This document shows, piece by piece, positions 17,403-24,427 of a DNA stretch of 42,108 nt. Under the pieces are notes generated by a model. That model saw only the letters and a list, made by a program, of their open reading frames with translations. It was not told where the DNA came from and made no database searches. This stretch comes from Thermoleophilia bacterium (GTDB lineage: Bacteria > Actinomycetota > Thermoleophilia > Gaiellales > JAICJC01). The DNA lies in assembly GCA_025927685.1 (NCBI GenBank), contig JAICKX010000016.1:1-42108 (forward strand), written 5' to 3'. How positions within the stretch are numbered: position 1 is the stretch's first letter; every line of letters begins with the position of its first letter. The position numbers and the translations under genes were made by a program.

Positions 17403-17687
17403 ATGCCCCGATACCTGATTGAGCGCACGTTCACCGTGTCCATCGAGGAGATGCCTCCGGTGGCCTCACGGTCGAAACGGATCGTGAACACGGAGTTCCC
17501 GCACATCACCTGGGAGCACAGCCACGTCGTCGTCACCGACGACGGACGGGTTCGCACGTTCTGCGTGTACTCGGCTCCCGACGAGGAGATGGTGCGAGAG
17601 CACTCCAAGGAGCTCGGCGACCACATCATCGACGTGATCCACGAGATCGCGGGCGACGTCTCTCCCGAGGACCTGCCCGACGAATAG
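17403..17687 (+). CDS. DUF4242 family protein (SCO4226-like nickel-binding fold)
   Basis: A 94-residue protein starting MPRYLIERTF, with WEHSHVVVTDDGRVRTFCVY, then SAPDEEMVREHSKELG and IIDVIHEIAGDVSPEDL. This is the small ferredoxin-like fold of DUF4242, whose Streptomyces member SCO4226 binds nickel. His, Glu and Cys residues in WEHSH, TFCVY and EHS may be ligands, but none is proven here. The start is set by a consensus promoter that predicts a leaderless mRNA. The stop is 5 bases from the convergent cyclase gene. Confidence 0.75.
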   Translation: MPRYLIERTFTVSIEEMPPVASRSKRIVNTEFPHITWEHSHVVVTDDGRVRTFCVYSAPDEEMVREHSKELGDHIIDVIHEIAGDVSPEDLPDE

Positions 17688-17692
17688 CGCCC

Positions 17693-19765
17693 CTACGCCG
17701 GCTGCGCGCCGGTCTGCTCGGAGTCCGGGTCGCGTTCGACCGGTTCCTCGCGGTGAAACGACCGCCAATAGACGAGCGCCAGCCTGCGGCGCAGGTCCCG
17801 CCGCGCTGCCGCGTTCTCGTCGGGAACCAGGTCGAAGGCCTCCTTGTACAGGCGCTCGGCGTGCTCCATCGCCCAGCCGCGCTCGGCTTCCTCGGCCGCC
17901 TCGATGAAGTACCGCACGGCGCGGTCGCCCTCGCCCGCCTCCCGCCAGTGGCGCGCCATCTGCGCGACCGCCTCGCCGGCCCCGGGCGCCTCCTGCTCGA
18001 GGTAGCGCGCGAGGTCGGCGTGGAGCGACTGGCGGCGCCCGCGGGGCAGCATCTCGTAGGCGGCGTCGCGGATCATCATGTGGCGGAACGTGTACTGCTG
18101 CTCGCCGGCGATCGCGGAGACGGTCTCCCGCCTGATCAGATCTCGCCGCTCGAGCGCTGCAAGCGTGTCGCCGAGGCTGGCGACATCGTCGGCGACCCGC
18201 TCGACGGGCCCACGCCAGAACACCTTGCCCATCACGGCCGCGGCCAGCAGCACGTCTCGCTCCTCCCCGGGCAACGCGTCCAGGCGGGCGGTGACGATGC
18301 CTCGGATCGTCGTCGGCATGGCGTCCGCGCTGCCGGTCGGCCGCTCGGCGAGGGTCGCGGCCAGCTGCTCGATGAACAGCGGATTGCCCTCCGCCATCTC
18401 GGCGAACATCGCCGCGCGGTGCTGGCGCTCGCCCTCCTCGATGCCGCGCAGGACGTTGAAGGCGAGCGCCTCCGCCTCCTTGCCGACCAGCGGTTGCAGC
18501 GGCATCGAGATGTAGCCGGCCAGTCCACCGCCCCAGCCGGGCCGGGAGTCGAGCAGGTCGGGCCTGGCCACCGTCAGCAACAGGATGGGCGCCCCGTGCA
18601 TCCGGCCGGCCAGCTGCTCGATCAGGTCGAGCAGGCCGCGGTCTGCCCAGTGGATGTCCTCGAACACGAGCACCGTCGGCTGCTCGGCAGCGATCGCCTC
18701 GATGAGGCAGCGCACGGAGAAGAACAGCGCCTCGCGGTCCTCGGCCACCATCTCCGACTCGAAGCCGAGGATGAGGCCGAGGTGCCCCGCCACCACCTCG
18801 GGCTCGGGCACCGCCAGGCGGTCGCACTCGGCGCGGAGCTTCTCCAGGACGGCAGCGGGCTCGTCGTTCTCGAAGATGCCCGCGAACTGCTTCACCTGCG
18901 TGGCGAAGGCGCCGTAGGCGCTGCTCTCGCGGTAGGGCAGGCAGCGGCCGCGCACGCTGCGGCCGCCGCCGGCGGCGACGATCCGCTGGAACTCCGACGC
19001 CAGCCGCGTCTTGCCGACCCCGGGAGGTCCGAGCAGCGTGACGAGATGGGGGCTTCCGCTCGCGGCGCGCTCCCAGATGCCCTTCAGCATGGCCAGCTCG
19101 CCGACGCGGCCAACCAGCGGCGTTCCCGGGCCACCGTGGTCGGAGCTGGGCCGCTCTGCCAGCCACACCTCCAGCGGGGCCTCCTTGCCCTTCGCGATCA
19201 CGGGCTCGGCCCGAGCGTACGCGACCACCTGATTCGTGCAGCGGTACGTCTCGCGTCCGACGAGCACACCGCCCGCCGGCGCCGCCGACTGGAGGCGGGC
19301 GGCCGTGTTGATGACGTCGCCCGCGACCATCGCCTCGCCCAGCTCAGGCCGTGCGCCGACAGTCACGAGCGCCTCGCCGGTGTTGACCGCGATGCGCACC
19401 TGCGTGCCCAGAGCGGCTCGCACCGACAGGCCCGCGCGCACAGCACGCTCGGGGTCGTCGCCGTAGGCGATGGGCGCTCCGAACACCCCGACCACCGCGT
19501 CGCCGATGAACTTCTCGACGACGCCGCCGAACGACTCGATCTCGACGCGCACGCGGTCGTGGTAGGGCGCCAGGATGGCGCGGACGTCCTCGGGATCGAG
19601 CGTCTCGGCGCGCGAGGTGAACCCGACGAGGTCGACGAAGATGACCGTGACGATCCGCCGCTCCTCGCGTGACGGCGCCTTCGCGCCGGCCAGCGGGCGG
19701 CCGCACGCCAGGCAGAACTGGGCGATCGGGGGGTTCTCCTGGCCACATGAGGCGCAGACGGTCAT
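17693..19765 (-). CDS. Class III adenylate/guanylate cyclase fused to an AAA ATPase
   Basis: A 690-residue protein in three parts. Residues 4-21 form a zinc ribbon (CASC...CLAC). Residues 36-200 are a class III cyclase homology domain: VIFVDLVGFTS holds metal ligand Asp45, KFIGDAVVGVFG holds Asp89, and VINTAARLQSA holds the Asn and Arg of the transition state. All catalytic residues therefore look intact. From about 215 an AAA/STAND ATPase follows: Walker A LLGPPGVGKTRLA and Walker B TVLVFEDIHWADRG. Family members often exceed 1000 residues with long TPR tails; here only a short helical tail (HWREAGEGDRAVRYFIEAAE) remains. It probably makes cAMP or cGMP in response to an unknown signal. It is the last reading frame before decayed genes. 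Confidence 0.88.
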   Translation of the reverse strand: MTVCASCGQENPPIAQFCLACGRPLAGAKAPSREERRIVTVIFVDLVGFTSRAETLDPEDVRAILAPYHDRVRVEIESFGGVVEKFIGDAVVGVFGAPIAYGDDPERAVRAGLSVRAALGTQVRIAVNTGEALVTVGARPELGEAMVAGDVINTAARLQSAAPAGGVLVGRETYRCTNQVVAYARAEPVIAKGKEAPLEVWLAERPSSDHGGPGTPLVGRVGELAMLKGIWERAASGSPHLVTLLGPPGVGKTRLASEFQRIVAAGGGRSVRGRCLPYRESSAYGAFATQVKQFAGIFENDEPAAVLEKLRAECDRLAVPEPEVVAGHLGLILGFESEMVAEDREALFFSVRCLIEAIAAEQPTVLVFEDIHWADRGLLDLIEQLAGRMHGAPILLLTVARPDLLDSRPGWGGGLAGYISMPLQPLVGKEAEALAFNVLRGIEEGERQHRAAMFAEMAEGNPLFIEQLAATLAERPTGSADAMPTTIRGIVTARLDALPGEERDVLLAAAVMGKVFWRGPVERVADDVASLGDTLAALERRDLIRRETVSAIAGEQQYTFRHMMIRDAAYEMLPRGRRQSLHADLARYLEQEAPGAGEAVAQMARHWREAGEGDRAVRYFIEAAEEAERGWAMEHAERLYKEAFDLVPDENAAARRDLRRRLALVYWRSFHREEPVERDPDSEQTGAQPA

Positions 19766-19861
19766 GACCCGAGTCTACGACTCCGCCGCCTCGGAGGCCA
19801 TCGCTCTCCGGAGGCGGAACCCGCTCGTCGCCAGCCCGGTGGTGGAAGCATGACGCTGCGG

Positions 19862-20004
19862 CGTGCTCGCAAAAACGCGGCCGCCACCGGTCCATTCCGG
19901 TGCCTCCCCATGAGGTCGGCGTCCCGGGAGATCCCCCAGACGAGAACGAGGATCGGCAGCCGCAGCACTGCGACGAGCGCGACGAGGCGGCTACGTGCGG
20001 GCAC
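19862..20004 (-). pseudogene. C-terminal remnant of an NRAMP-type metal transporter
   Basis: The reverse frame reads VAVLRLPILVLVWGISRDAD, then LMGRHRNGPVAA. This matches the penultimate stretch of NRAMP Mn2+/Fe2+ transporters: a hydrophobic helix, then (N/R)D..LMG..(R/V)NG. The rest of the transporter is missing. The fragment follows directly on the broken PRC/MgtE-like gene in the same direction, the usual order when the two are neighbours. I infer a deletion that removed most of both genes. The 97 bases to the cyclase start show nothing more. Confidence 0.45.
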
Positions 20005-20073
20005 GCAGCCGCCGCCCGAGGCGGACGTACCGGACCGGTCGGCGATGAGGTGGCGGATGAGAGGGCGCGCTGA

Positions 20074-20562
20074 TCATGAGCGACCGCGCGCGGTCGTGGA
20101 GTGGGTGAAGCTCCGTCCAGGCGATCCGGCGCTCGCCGAGCCATCGCGCGGGGCGGCGGAGGCCGAGGCGGCGCGCGACGGCGCCGCGCCGACGTCCACG
20201 CCGACCACCTTCAGCCGCCCGCGCTGGCTCTCGAGCATCACGTCGGAGACGCGGGTCACGTGCCGCTCGCGGAAGTCGACGATCTGCGTATCGAGGACGT
20301 CGCGGCGGAGGAGCGCGGCTGCGTCGGGCACGGGGCCGGGTGCGGCACCGGCCAGCAGGTGAATCTCCCTCGTCCCCCACTCGGCGACCGCCTCCACGGG
20401 GACGAGCGCGCGGGCCCATCGCCTGCGGACGACGAGCCCCATCACCGTCGGATGCGGATCGTCGCAGTCGGCGGCGAGGTCAGCCAGTCGTCCGACCAGG
20501 CGTCCGTCGGCGCCGAGCACGCGCGCGCCCAGCATCTCGGCGAGATCGGCGTGGAAGGCCAT
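20074..20562 (-). pseudogene. Frameshifted, truncated PRC-barrel/MgtE-N-like protein
   Basis: The ATG at 20562 opens a frame reading DLAEMLGARVLGADGRLVGR, then VMGLVVRRRWARALVPVEAV and LLRRDVLDTQIVDFRERHVT, then VVGVDVG. This is the PRC-barrel N-terminus of actinobacterial MgtE-N/CBS proteins. After VGVDVG (about 20190) the frame turns to low-complexity residues, while the next frame continues with the expected RRLGLRRPARWLGERRIAWT, then ELHPLHDRARSLMISAPSHP. So a one-base shift broke the gene, and the MgtE-N and CBS parts are missing because an NRAMP tail follows. It starts 7 bases after the upstream gene stops, so it was in that operon. A stable short barrel could still be made. Confidence 0.55.
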
Positions 20563-20569
20563 CCGTCAC

Positions 20570-20878
20570 CTACGACGCGGCCGTCGCCGCCTCGCGGCGG
20601 TCCCAGGCGTACACCTCGCCGAGGAACCGGGGTGCCGAGAGGATCCCCATGGTCCTTGCGATCTGCTTGGTCAGGGCCCGCTGGGTGGCGAGCGCCTGGA
20701 CCGCCTTCAGCGGATTGATGCCCTCGAAGACGAACACGGCCTCCTTGTCACCGACGTACACGCGGTGATGCTCGAAGCCCGCGGATTCCAGGTCGAACGG
20801 CGGCCCGACCGCAAGCAGCCGCTCGAGGTCGGCCTTGCGGCCGGGGCGGATCTCCGCGACGAATGCGATCCGGCTCAT
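20570..20878 (-). CDS. Unknown 102-residue protein, paralogue of the 30833-31168 domain
   Basis: The protein reads SRIAFVAEIRPGRKADLERL, then LAVGPPFDLESAGFEHHRVY and VGDKEAVFVFEGINPLKAVQ. It matches the second half of the 30500-31168 product (AEIKPGKRADLERALAQGPP, then FDLAKEGFEHHEVF and DTDVVFVFTGPGA). It looks like a small alpha/beta, ferredoxin-like fold with a conserved PGRKADLE helix start and a GFEHH pair of histidines. I do not recognise a named function. The ATG at 20878 has GGAGACGAGG upstream. A copy of the 19-bp operator lies 60 bases before the start, so it probably belongs to the hypoxia-type regulon. The stop is 7 bases from the next gene. Confidence 0.7.
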   Translation of the reverse strand: MSRIAFVAEIRPGRKADLERLLAVGPPFDLESAGFEHHRVYVGDKEAVFVFEGINPLKAVQALATQRALTKQIARTMGILSAPRFLGEVYAWDRREAATAAS

Positions 20879-20912
20879 GTCCTCGTCTCCTTGGGTTGAG
20901 GGTGACGATCTC

Positions 20913-20957
20913 AGAATGGCGGGGCTGCGCGGCGCCGGCATCGGCGCATGCGCGGAA
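20913..20957 (-). promoter_or_regulatory. 19-bp operator plus -10, site H
   Basis: On the reverse strand TTCCGCGCATGCGCCGATG (20957 to 20939) is followed after 20 bases by CATTCT (20918 to 20913). Both fit the shared layout TTCSGYNNNNRCSCCGATG, then 20-21 bases, then NANNNT. It faces the 102-residue protein gene starting at 20878. Confidence 0.65.
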
Positions 20958-21002
20958 CCGGACTTCGGCGAACTACGCGCTGTGATGTCCCCGTCCGGGC
21001 GC

Positions 21003-21290
21003 TCAGGTCGTCACGGGCTCGGGCGTGATCGGCCCGGCCTCGAGCGAGACGATGGTTCCGGCCTCTCCGGCAAGGATGGCAGGCGCCCGATCGAGCCGGC
21101 CCGGCCAGGTCCTTGTCGACCACCGCCTCCACGCCGGGCCAGGCCGCCCGGCGGGGTGGCGATGACCGGGATGCCCCCGCCCCCGGCGCAGCGGCCCGAT
21201 CTCGGAGTGGACGCCAAGGCGCTCGCCTGCCGCAGACGGGGCCGGCGCTGAGGTTGTGGAGGAGTCCGTGATCATCGGGCGCTCATGAGT
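21003..21290 (-). pseudogene. Carbamate kinase remnant in several frames
   Basis: On the reverse strand AGGGGIPVIATPPGG (about 21187-21150) matches the GGGGIPV motif of carbamate kinase. In another frame, at the expected distance, MEAVVDKDLAGPA (about 21132-21100) matches the EAVxDKDLA motif. A third frame ends the region with ILAGEAGTIVSLEAG (to the stop at 21003), like the C-terminal GxAGT block. Three frames for one domain order show frameshifts. The N-terminal half is missing or unreadable. Carbamate kinase makes ATP from carbamoyl phosphate in anaerobic arginine use. The remaining bases 20958-21002 and 21291-21372 hold nothing identifiable. Confidence 0.55.
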
Positions 21291-21372
21291 CGTCGACAGT
21301 TCGCGTCCCACATCCTCCGGCCACGGCGTGCCGGACCGCATCGGCGCGCGCACGGAACCACGCGCTCGAGAA

Positions 21373-22002
21373 CTACTCGTTCAGGAGGCCGGTGTCGATG
21401 GCGTGCCGCACGAGCTCGGCCCGGGTCGACACGCGGAGCTTGTTCAGGATGTGCGCCCGGTGCGCCTCGACCGTCCGCACGCTGACGAAGAGCTGCCGGG
21501 CGATCTCCTGGTTCGTGTGGCCAAGCGCGAGCAGCCGGAGCACCTCGCGCTCCCTGTCGGAGAGCGAGTCCACCGGGCCGGCCTCCTTCTCCGGCTCGGC
21601 GACGAGGCGCGCCCCGAGCGCCGGATGGACGTACTGCTCCCCGGCGGCCACCCTCCGGATGGCCTCGACCAGCTCGGAATCGGCCGCGTCCTTGAGCACG
21701 TACCCGGCCGCGCCTGCCGCAAATGCCTGGCGGACGTAGGTCGGATCGTCCTGCATCGAGAGCATGAGGATGCGCGAGCTCGGGGACTCGACGCGGATCT
21801 CCGCCGCCGCGTCGACGCCGCTCGGCCCGGGCATGACCACATCCAGCAGCACGACGTCGGGCTGGAGCTCCCGGGCGAGCCGGACCGCGCGCTTGCCGTC
21901 GCCGGCTTCGCCGACGGGCTCGAGGTCGTCCTCGCGGTCGAGGAGGAGACGCAGGCCCGAGCGGACCACGGCGTGGTCGTCCACGATCAGGATCCGGATC
22001 AC
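21373..22002 (-). CDS. NarL/LuxR-type response regulator, DosR-like
   Basis: A 209-residue regulator. The receiver domain (1-120) has Asp8, Asp9, phospho-acceptor Asp54 (VVLLDVVMPG), Ser82 and Lys104 (GYVLKDA), the same positions as in mycobacterial DosR/DevR. The output domain (about 145-209) is a LuxR helix-turn-helix: SLSDREREVLRLLALGHTNQ, then EIARQLFVSVRTVEAHRAHI. The recognition helix (VRTVEAHRAHI) differs from that of DosR, fitting the different DNA motif found here. The GTG at 22002 overlaps the kinase stop (GTGA). It is the best candidate to bind the repeated 19-bp operator. The carbamate kinase remnant lies downstream. Confidence 0.9.
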   Translation of the reverse strand: MIRILIVDDHAVVRSGLRLLLDREDDLEPVGEAGDGKRAVRLARELQPDVVLLDVVMPGPSGVDAAAEIRVESPSSRILMLSMQDDPTYVRQAFAAGAAGYVLKDAADSELVEAIRRVAAGEQYVHPALGARLVAEPEKEAGPVDSLSDREREVLRLLALGHTNQEIARQLFVSVRTVEAHRAHILNKLRVSTRAELVRHAIDTGLLNE

Positions 22003-23720
22003 GCAGGCACCTCCACGAAGATCGTCGTTCCGGCGGGGGATGATTCCACCGTCAGGCTGCCGCCGATCAGCTCCGCGCGCTCTCGCATCGAGATGAGCCC
22101 CAACCCCTCGCTGTGGGCCTGACTGTCGAAGCCCTCGCCGTCGTCCTCGAGAACCATCGTGATCCTCCCCGCGGTGCCGCTGGTGACGAGGCTCGCCGAG
22201 GACGCACCCGCATGTTTGGCGATGTTCGTCAGCCCCTCCTGGGCGATGCGATAGAGCGCCGACTCCACCGGTTCGGGCAGGCGCTCGTCCAGGCCGCCGA
22301 AGTGCGTGGTGACGGCCAGGCCGGTCCGCCTGCCGAAGGTGTCCACCAGCCGCTCGAGCGCGGGCCCCAGTCCGAAGTCGTCGAGGGCCTTCGGGCGGAG
22401 CTCCACCGCCAGCGCCCGGAGCTCCTGCACCGCGTTTGCGACCGTGTCGCGAAGCTCCGCGACCGTAGCGCGGACGGCGTCCAGGTCCTCGCTCTCCTCC
22501 ACCCGGCGAAGCCCCATGAGCACTGAGGCGAGCGACTGCCCGGTCTCGTCATGGAGCTCGATGGCGAGGCGCCGGCGCTCCTGCTCCTGTGCCTCCACCA
22601 CGCGTCGGAGCGTCTCACGCCGTCCCGCCTCGCGAGTCTCGGACGCAACCAGCCTCCCGACCGCGTCCGCCCGCTCCCGTTCCGCCGCGAGGGCGTGACT
22701 GAGCTCGAGGACGAGCACCGCGCGAGTCGCATAGGCGGTCAGGAGATGCTCGTCCTCCTCCGTGAACGGGACGTCGCCGTCGCGCCCGCCGGCAACGATC
22801 ACCCCGATCGCCTCGTACCGCCGCACGAGCGGCGCGATCAGCAGCGAGTTGACGCCGGTCACCTGTGCCGTCGGCGCATACGCGTCCGGGTCCGAGATCA
22901 GGTCGTCGACACGGACGACGCGCCGGGCCACGAGCGCCGCGCCGGCCTTCGACCGCGCGACCGGCACGACGTGGCCGCGGACGTCCTCGGCGGTGGCGCC
23001 GGCAGCCGAGACGTACCGCAGCGAGTGGCGCTCGCTGTCGGGGAGCGCGATGCCCACGACGGTGCAGGGAATGCTGCGAACCGCCTGCTGGGCCAGGAGG
23101 TCGAGGACGTTGTCGCGCCTCCCCCCGCCGACGAGCGCGCCGAGGAGCTCGTCGACCGAGGACAGCTCCCCCAGCGCCCGCTTGAGGGCCTGGACGTGCT
23201 TGCGCGATTCCGCGAAGAGGCGGGCGTTCTGGATCGCGACGCCGGCCTGGGCGGCCAGCAGCACGACCACCTGCTCGTCGTCGGGCGTGAATTCGCCGCC
23301 GCCGTCCTTCTCCGTCAGGTACAGGTTGCCGAAGACCTGCCCGCCCGCGTGCACGGGCACCCCGAGGAACGTCCGCATGGGCGGGTGATTCGCCGGGAAC
23401 CCGACTGATCGCGGGTCGGTGCCGATGTCCCCGAGCCGCAGCGGGCGGGCATCCGTGATGAGGACACCGAGGATGCCGCGGCCTCTGGGGAGGTCGCCGA
23501 TCGCCCGGCGCACCTCATCCTCGATGCCGTGGGTGATGAACTGGCTGAGGCGCCGGCCGGACTCGTCCAGAACGCCGAGGGCGCCGTACCGGGCGCCGGT
23601 TAGATCGCAGGCGGCGCGCACGACCTTCTCCAGGACCTGGTCCGGATCCAAGCCGCTCGCGATCGCCACCCCGGCATCGATGAGCGACCGCAGACGCTCA
23701 TCGGGCGCCGTCGTCTGCAT
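21999..23720 (-). CDS. Two-GAF sensor histidine kinase, DosS/DosT-like
   Basis: A 573-residue soluble kinase. GAF-A is at about 20-165, GAF-B at 200-340, the HisKA_3 dimerisation domain at 375-447 with phospho-His390 (IELHDETGQSL), and a HATPase at 485-573 (EGLTNIAKHAGAS, DDGEGF, GLGLISMRERAEL). GAF-A closely follows mycobacterial DosS/DosT: PRGRGILGVLITDARPLRLG, then NHPPMRTFLGVPV and FGNLYLTEK. His112 aligns with the proximal heme ligand (His149 in DosS) and Tyr134 with Tyr171 of the distal pocket. It may therefore sense O2, NO or CO through heme. TAAAAT six bases before the ATG at 23720 indicates a leaderless mRNA. No membrane segment is seen. Confidence 0.92.
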   Translation of the reverse strand: MQTTAPDERLRSLIDAGVAIASGLDPDQVLEKVVRAACDLTGARYGALGVLDESGRRLSQFITHGIEDEVRRAIGDLPRGRGILGVLITDARPLRLGDIGTDPRSVGFPANHPPMRTFLGVPVHAGGQVFGNLYLTEKDGGGEFTPDDEQVVVLLAAQAGVAIQNARLFAESRKHVQALKRALGELSSVDELLGALVGGGRRDNVLDLLAQQAVRSIPCTVVGIALPDSERHSLRYVSAAGATAEDVRGHVVPVARSKAGAALVARRVVRVDDLISDPDAYAPTAQVTGVNSLLIAPLVRRYEAIGVIVAGGRDGDVPFTEEDEHLLTAYATRAVLVLELSHALAAERERADAVGRLVASETREAGRRETLRRVVEAQEQERRRLAIELHDETGQSLASVLMGLRRVEESEDLDAVRATVAELRDTVANAVQELRALAVELRPKALDDFGLGPALERLVDTFGRRTGLAVTTHFGGLDERLPEPVESALYRIAQEGLTNIAKHAGASSASLVTSGTAGRITMVLEDDGEGFDSQAHSEGLGLISMRERAELIGGSLTVESSPAGTTIFVEVPA

Positions 23721-23726
23721 GGCGAG

Positions 23727-23796
23727 ATTTTACGGGAACCCCGCAGTCGCGCTGCGCGTGCCCCCCGATGCGCCACGGATGGAAGTTGGAGAACCT
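23727..23796. promoter_or_regulatory. Shared bidirectional operator and promoters, site A
   Basis: CTGCGCGTGCCCCCCGATG (23752-23770) is a variant of the 19-bp operator. Forward, GAACCT (23791-23796) follows after 20 bases, for the stress-protein gene at 23828. Reverse, TAAAAT (23732 to 23727) follows after 19 bases, for the kinase ATG at 23720. A single bound dimer could thus serve both promoters. Confidence 0.55.
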
Positions 23797-23827
23797 GAAG
23801 CCAACGACCAGCGCAGGAGGTGTGCAG

Positions 23828-24298
23828 ATGTTTACGACGATCGTGGTGGCATTGGACGGCTCGGAGCAGTCGAACCGGGCCGCGGATCTCGCTGCGGGGC
23901 TCGCCAAGGAGTCCGGCGGCCGGATCCTGGCCGTTCACGTGAAGGAGCTCATGGCCGGACGGGCCGCGGGTCCGATCCACGTGAACGAGGACGAGATCGT
24001 GGCCGACATCCGCGATCGCGTGAAGCGGATGAACGAGGACGGCATCAAGGCCGAGCTCCAGGTCACGAGCACGATGACGGGCGGGCCTGCCCACGCCATC
24101 GCCGAGGCCGCCGAGAAGGAGGCCGCCGATGTCATCGTGACCGGGACCCGCGGCCACACGGCGATCGCGGGCGTAGTCCTCGGGAGCGTCGCCCAGCGGC
24201 TGCTGCACGTCGCGCCGTGCCCCGTGCTCGTGGTGCCGGAGAGCATCGCGACGGGCGCGCACTCCCCCGAGATCGCCGGGACGACCGTCGCCGGCTGA
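23828..24298 (+). CDS. Universal stress protein, single domain
   Basis: A 156-residue UspA-fold protein. TIVVALDGSEQSNRAADLAA is the N-terminal strand with the first ATP-site Asp. GTRGHTAIAGVVLGSVAQRL is the G-x2-G-x9-G-S motif that binds ATP phosphates, and APCPVLVVPE ends the domain. ATP-binding members of this class build up in hypoxic mycobacteria. CAGGAGGTG precedes the ATG at 23828. It diverges from the sensor kinase gene across site A and ends at a strong hairpin, so it is probably monocistronic. Confidence 0.92.
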   Translation: MFTTIVVALDGSEQSNRAADLAAGLAKESGGRILAVHVKELMAGRAAGPIHVNEDEIVADIRDRVKRMNEDGIKAELQVTSTMTGGPAHAIAEAAEKEAADVIVTGTRGHTAIAGVVLGSVAQRLLHVAPCPVLVVPESIATGAHSPEIAGTTVAG

Positions 24299-24305
24299 GC
24301 GGCAG

Positions 24306-24352
24306 GACGACATTGCTGGGCCCGCGCTGTGGCGGGGCCCAGCACGGTCGTC
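24306..24352 (+). terminator. Hairpin terminator after the first universal stress gene
   Basis: GCTGGGCCC (24315-24323) pairs with GGGCCCAGC (24335-24343). An outer GACGAC (24306-24311) pairs with GTCGTC (24347-24352) across a 3 by 3 internal loop. It starts 7 bases after the stop. No T-run follows. Confidence 0.65.
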
Positions 24353-24427
24353 GGAGCCTCGTCATGAGCGAGGCGCCGCGCCCCATCGTGGTCGTGCGCG
24401 ATACCGATGGGACACGGGAGGAGTGAG

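Noticed and set aside
21273-21291. Reverse GACTCATGAGCGCCCGATG near the carbamate kinase remnant
   Set aside because: Only the right half matches; it would also lie within the ancestral coding region.
24382-24411. CCCATCG...CGATGGG inverted repeat and a half operator before the tandem Usp gene
   Set aside because: The site is only 18 bases from the start, so it cannot sit at -42, and its left half fails the consensus. A short frame here ending in APRPIVVVRD may be a Usp tail, but is too short to support.
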